From Epilithonimonas lactis (lineage in GTDB: Bacteria > Bacteroidota > Bacteroidia > Flavobacteriales > Weeksellaceae): a stretch of 64,000 nt of DNA. Position 1 is the first letter of the stretch. The number at the start of each line of letters is the position of its first letter. Shown piece after piece: positions 61,315 to 64,000 of this stretch. The notes under the pieces are model-generated. The model searched no databases. It was given only the letters and a program-made list of their open reading frames with translations, and was not told the DNA's origin. A program made the translations under genes and the position numbers. Location: positions 111,754 to 175,753 of the forward strand of contig NZ_FOFI01000005.1 in NCBI RefSeq assembly GCF_900110605.1, read 5' to 3'.

Positions 61315-64000
61315 TTAATATCCGAAAATCTCTTCCAAACTTACTTCTGTGAAAGTTCCCATTTTGTTGATGGATTCCATATTCAGGTTTTCTTTTTTCC
61401 CGATGATGGCTGTGTTGTAAGACAGCGGCTTCACTTCGGTGTTGTAGAAATTAGTCAGTTCTGGCAGTGTCAATTTTTGGATCTCTGCATAGACATCTTT
61501 TCTAAAGTCATAATCCACACCCAATTTTTTCAGCGATAATTGATTGTAGAAGATAACGGTCCTGTTGATCCTGTTGGAGGCGATCTGCTTAAGCGCTGAA
61601 CCTTTTGCATTCTCAAACTGAGCCGGGATTTGCGGAAGCTCTACCATCAATTCGCTCATCGCTGCAACCGCCAAAGGCATTTTGTTGGCTTGCGTTCCGA
61701 TGTAGTTGGTCACGTAATTCGGTTTGTTGATCTCTGTTGCATTTGCATAAGAAACGTACGCCGAATAAGCCAAAGATTTACTTTCTCTTATCTCCTGGAA
61801 CACGATAGATGACAATCCACGCCCAAAATATTCATTGAAAACACTGGCTTTTCCGAAGTTTGCCAGATTTACATTTCCAGCTTTTGCCACTTTGGACATC
61901 TCCATTTGCACCATGTCGTAGCCGGTAAAGTACACTTTGCCATCAGTCGCCAATTCTTTGTATTCTTTCGCTTTCGCAGGCTGAAGTTTTGTAGCGGAAA
62001 TGTAAGGCTTCACTGCTTTTTCCAGACCTTTTTGATCTTCTCCGTAAAGGAAAACCTCGTAAGGATAATCGTTCAAGGTTTTGATCTTGGACATCAAATC
62101 ATTAACATTGATGCTTTGCAAACGTTCTTTGGAGATTACATCCGTCAGACGAGATTCTTTTCCGTACTTGGCGTAATTGGTCAAGGCTGCCATTATTCTG
62201 GTCTTGTCTTTCTTGGCAACTTCTCTGGATTCCAGGATGGTCTTCACCGTTTGATCGTAGATGGATTGATCCGCTTTCACATTGTTGATCCAGTGATCCA
62301 TCAGCTCCACACCTTTTTTCATATTGCTTTCCAGTCCGCTTAGCGCAATGATCATTTGGTCATTGGTTGTTCTGAACTGATTGGTGATTCCCAATTTATA
62401 GAACTCTTCTTTTAATTGTTCCGGCGTGTATTTGTCCGTTCCAAGATATTGAAGAACCGTAACACCCAATGCCAGTTCTTTGCCATTATCTGTCCCAAAA
62501 GGAAAAACATAGTTCACCTGCGCAACTTCGTTATATTTGTTTTTAACGAAACTTACTTTCTTATCTTTAATGGTTGACGTAGCAATAGCAGTCTTAAAAT
62601 CGATGAACTGAGGTTTGATGTCCGATGATTTTGCATTGATGATCTCTTTCAGGAAAGGCGATTGCGCTTCTCTGTTCAGCTTGATCGGCGTGATACCAGG
62701 ATTCTGAACACGAACCAATTTATCATTCACTCCTTTTTCCTTATAAACTACCACGTAATTATCTTTGAAGAAGTCATTCGCAAATTTCACAACATCCGTT
62801 TTAGAGATTCCTTCGTATTGGTTGATCTCATCCAGCTCCTGTTCCCAAGTTCTGTTGTTGATGTACGTTGAATAAAGTGTTGTCGCCAGTCCATCAGCAG
62901 TTTCCCAACCTTTCATCCTTTGAACTTTCATATCGTTCACAATCGCATGAAGCATCCAATCTGGGAACTGTCCTTTTTTTACCAATTCAATTTGGTCCAA
63001 CAACAATTTTTTGGCATCCTCAAAACTTTGTCCATCCTTCGGAACCACGCTTAGAACAAATGCGCCGTAAGTTTTGAAAGCCGACTCGTAAGCGCCAGCT
63101 CCTAATGTCTTTTGTTTTTGATTGATGTTGAGATCAATGAGACCTGCGTCGCCATTATTACTCAAAATTTCTGCAACCACGTCCGCCAATCTCGCATCCT
63201 GAGTTCCGTAGGAATCGGTTCTCCAGGCTAAGGTCATTCTTGGCGTAGATGGACTTTTTACAGTTCTGGAGATCACGCTTGTCATTGGTTCTTCCGACAC
63301 CATTTTCTTCATCGGAAGTTCTTTGTATTTGAAGGTTCCAAAATACTGATCGACCATTTTGATGGTCTTATCAAAATCCAAGTCTCCAACTAGAACGACC
63401 GCCATATTATTAGGCACATAATAAGTATCGAAATATTTGTGGATTGCCACCATAGACGGACTTTTCAAATGTTCTGAAGTTCCAATCGTCGTTTGCTGAC
63501 CATTTGGATGTTTCGGGAAAAGCGCTTCCATCATCGCGTAATTCACAAGACGACCATCGTTGTCCTGAGCGCGGTTGAATTCCTCATAAACAGCTTCCAA
63601 TTCTGTATGGAACAACCTAAGAACCAATTCTGAGAAACGTTCTTTCTCCACTTTCAGCCATTTCTCCAATTCGTTGGACGGGATGTTGTTTTTGTAAACC
63701 GTTTCGTCCAGCCAAGTGTGAGCGTTGGTTCCCGTTGCACCAAGAGATGAGATTGCCTTGTCATATTCGTTGGCGATCGCATATTTGGAAGCTTCCTGAG
63801 AAACCTCATCAATTTTTTTGTAAAGTGCTTTTTTCTTTTCCGGATCTTTTTCTGCTTTGTGCTGTTCATAAAGATCAGAGATCTGCGTCAGCAAAACTTT
63901 TTCCTTTTCCCAATCCTGAGTTCCCAAGTGCGAAGTTCCTTTGAAGACCATGTGTTCCAGGTAGTGCGCTAATCCTGTATTGTCGCTTGGATCGTTGTTG
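61315..64000 (-). CDS. M16 family zinc metallopeptidase (pitrilysin-like), 5' end cut off by the window
   Basis: The readable product is at least ~890 residues. The zinc motif 'HYLEH' (HXXEH) lies near the window edge on the minus strand (about 63953-63967), preceded by 'NNDPSDNTGLA' up to base 64000, so the gene starts outside the window. The ATG at 63951 lies after the zinc motif and is not the start. Third-ligand Glu candidates are in 'ELEAVYEEFNRAQDND'. Two M16-type halves follow, the second with typical C-terminal peptidase motifs ('EYFGRGLSSIVFQEIRESKSLAYSAY'). Relatives are periplasmic or surface peptidases; a signal peptide would be upstream. Confidence 0.92.
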   Translation of the reverse strand, partial: NNDPSDNTGLAHYLEHMVFKGTSHLGTQDWEKEKVLLTQISDLYEQHKAEKDPEKKKALYKKIDEVSQEASKYAIANEYDKAISSLGATGTNAHTWLDETVYKNNIPSNELEKWLKVEKERFSELVLRLFHTELEAVYEEFNRAQDNDGRLVNYAMMEALFPKHPNGQQTTIGTSEHLKSPSMVAIHKYFDTYYVPNNMAVVLVGDLDFDKTIKMVDQYFGTFKYKELPMKKMVSEEPMTSVISRTVKSPSTPRMTLAWRTDSYGTQDARLADVVAEILSNNGDAGLIDLNINQKQKTLGAGAYESAFKTYGAFVLSVVPKDGQSFEDAKKLLLDQIELVKKGQFPDWMLHAIVNDMKVQRMKGWETADGLATTLYSTYINNRTWEQELDEINQYEGISKTDVVKFANDFFKDNYVVVYKEKGVNDKLVRVQNPGITPIKLNREAQSPFLKEIINAKSSDIKPQFIDFKTAIATSTIKDKKVSFVKNKYNEVAQVNYVFPFGTDNGKELALGVTVLQYLGTDKYTPEQLKEEFYKLGITNQFRTTNDQMIIALSGLESNMKKGVELMDHWINNVKADQSIYDQTVKTILESREVAKKDKTRIMAALTNYAKYGKESRLTDVISKERLQSINVNDLMSKIKTLNDYPYEVFLYGEDQKGLEKAVKPYISATKLQPAKAKEYKELATDGKVYFTGYDMVQMEMSKVAKAGNVNLANFGKASVFNEYFGRGLSSIVFQEIRESKSLAYSAYVSYANATEINKPNYVTNYIGTQANKMPLAVAAMSELMVELPQIPAQFENAKGSALKQIASNRINRTVIFYNQLSLKKLGVDYDFRKDVYAEIQKLTLPELTNFYNTEVKPLSYNTAIIGKKENLNMESINKMGTFTEVSLEEIFGY

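Overview
The window looks like chromosomal DNA of a low-GC member of the Bacteroidota, most likely Flavobacteriia and close to Chryseobacterium/Epilithonimonas (an inference from gene families, not a database result). The signs are a C-terminal type IX secretion (T9SS) sorting domain, a lipoprotein form of TamA (TamL) next to TamB, a DUF6266 protein, a carboxypeptidase-regulatory-like outer-membrane beta-barrel, many lipoproteins with 'SC/NC/GC' lipoboxes, start codons without Shine-Dalgarno sites, and several exact matches to the Bacteroidota -7 promoter element TAnnTTTG. No rRNA, tRNA or CRISPR array was recognised. The last gene (an M16 peptidase) runs off the right edge.

Region 1 (1-13.8 kb) is accessory. 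It opens with tandem copies of a ~95-bp imperfect palindrome, then a DJ-1/PfpI-family gene and a small unknown gene. Next comes a five-gene minus-strand defence operon, in transcription order hsdR, hsdS, a DUF262/DUF1524 (GmrSD-like) gene, hsdM and a TIR-domain gene. The genes abut or overlap, so they are probably co-transcribed. Two small paralogous unknown genes and a MerR/excisionase-type HTH gene follow. Triplets of one ~40-bp repeat family lie on both sides of this ~11.6-kb stretch in opposite orientation.

Region 2 (13.8-25.1 kb) has a DUF6266 protein, a DKNYY-type membrane protein, and ten co-directional genes for small secreted proteins, lipoproteins and membrane proteins, nearly all of unknown function. 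The first of these carries an in-frame stop. Region 3 (25.1-29.6 kb) is an OmpR-type response regulator and histidine kinase divergent from an outer-membrane beta-barrel gene. Three TTAAC boxes spaced exactly 11 bp precede the barrel gene and are a likely regulator site. Region 4 (29.6-38.6 kb) has an acyltransferase and the tamB-tamL pair. Region 5 (38.7-46.9 kb) has a family-10 pectate lyase interrupted by an in-frame TGA, then a TetR regulator and a complete RND efflux operon (adaptor, pump, TolC-like channel). CTAAC-N3-GTTAG palindromes sit at the tetR promoter and three more lie before the adaptor gene.

Region 6 (46.9-57.3 kb) has thiol peroxidase, monomeric NADP isocitrate dehydrogenase, a divergent HxlR/SDR pair, and two large paralogous MG2/plug-like envelope proteins flanking an alpha/beta hydrolase. 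Region 7 (57.4-64 kb) has three tandem secreted tail-collar-domain proteins followed by a T9SS cargo protein, two small unknown genes and the partial M16 zinc peptidase. The strongest candidates for an undescribed system are the RM-DUF262-TIR operon, the secreted-protein island and the secreted collar-protein cassette.
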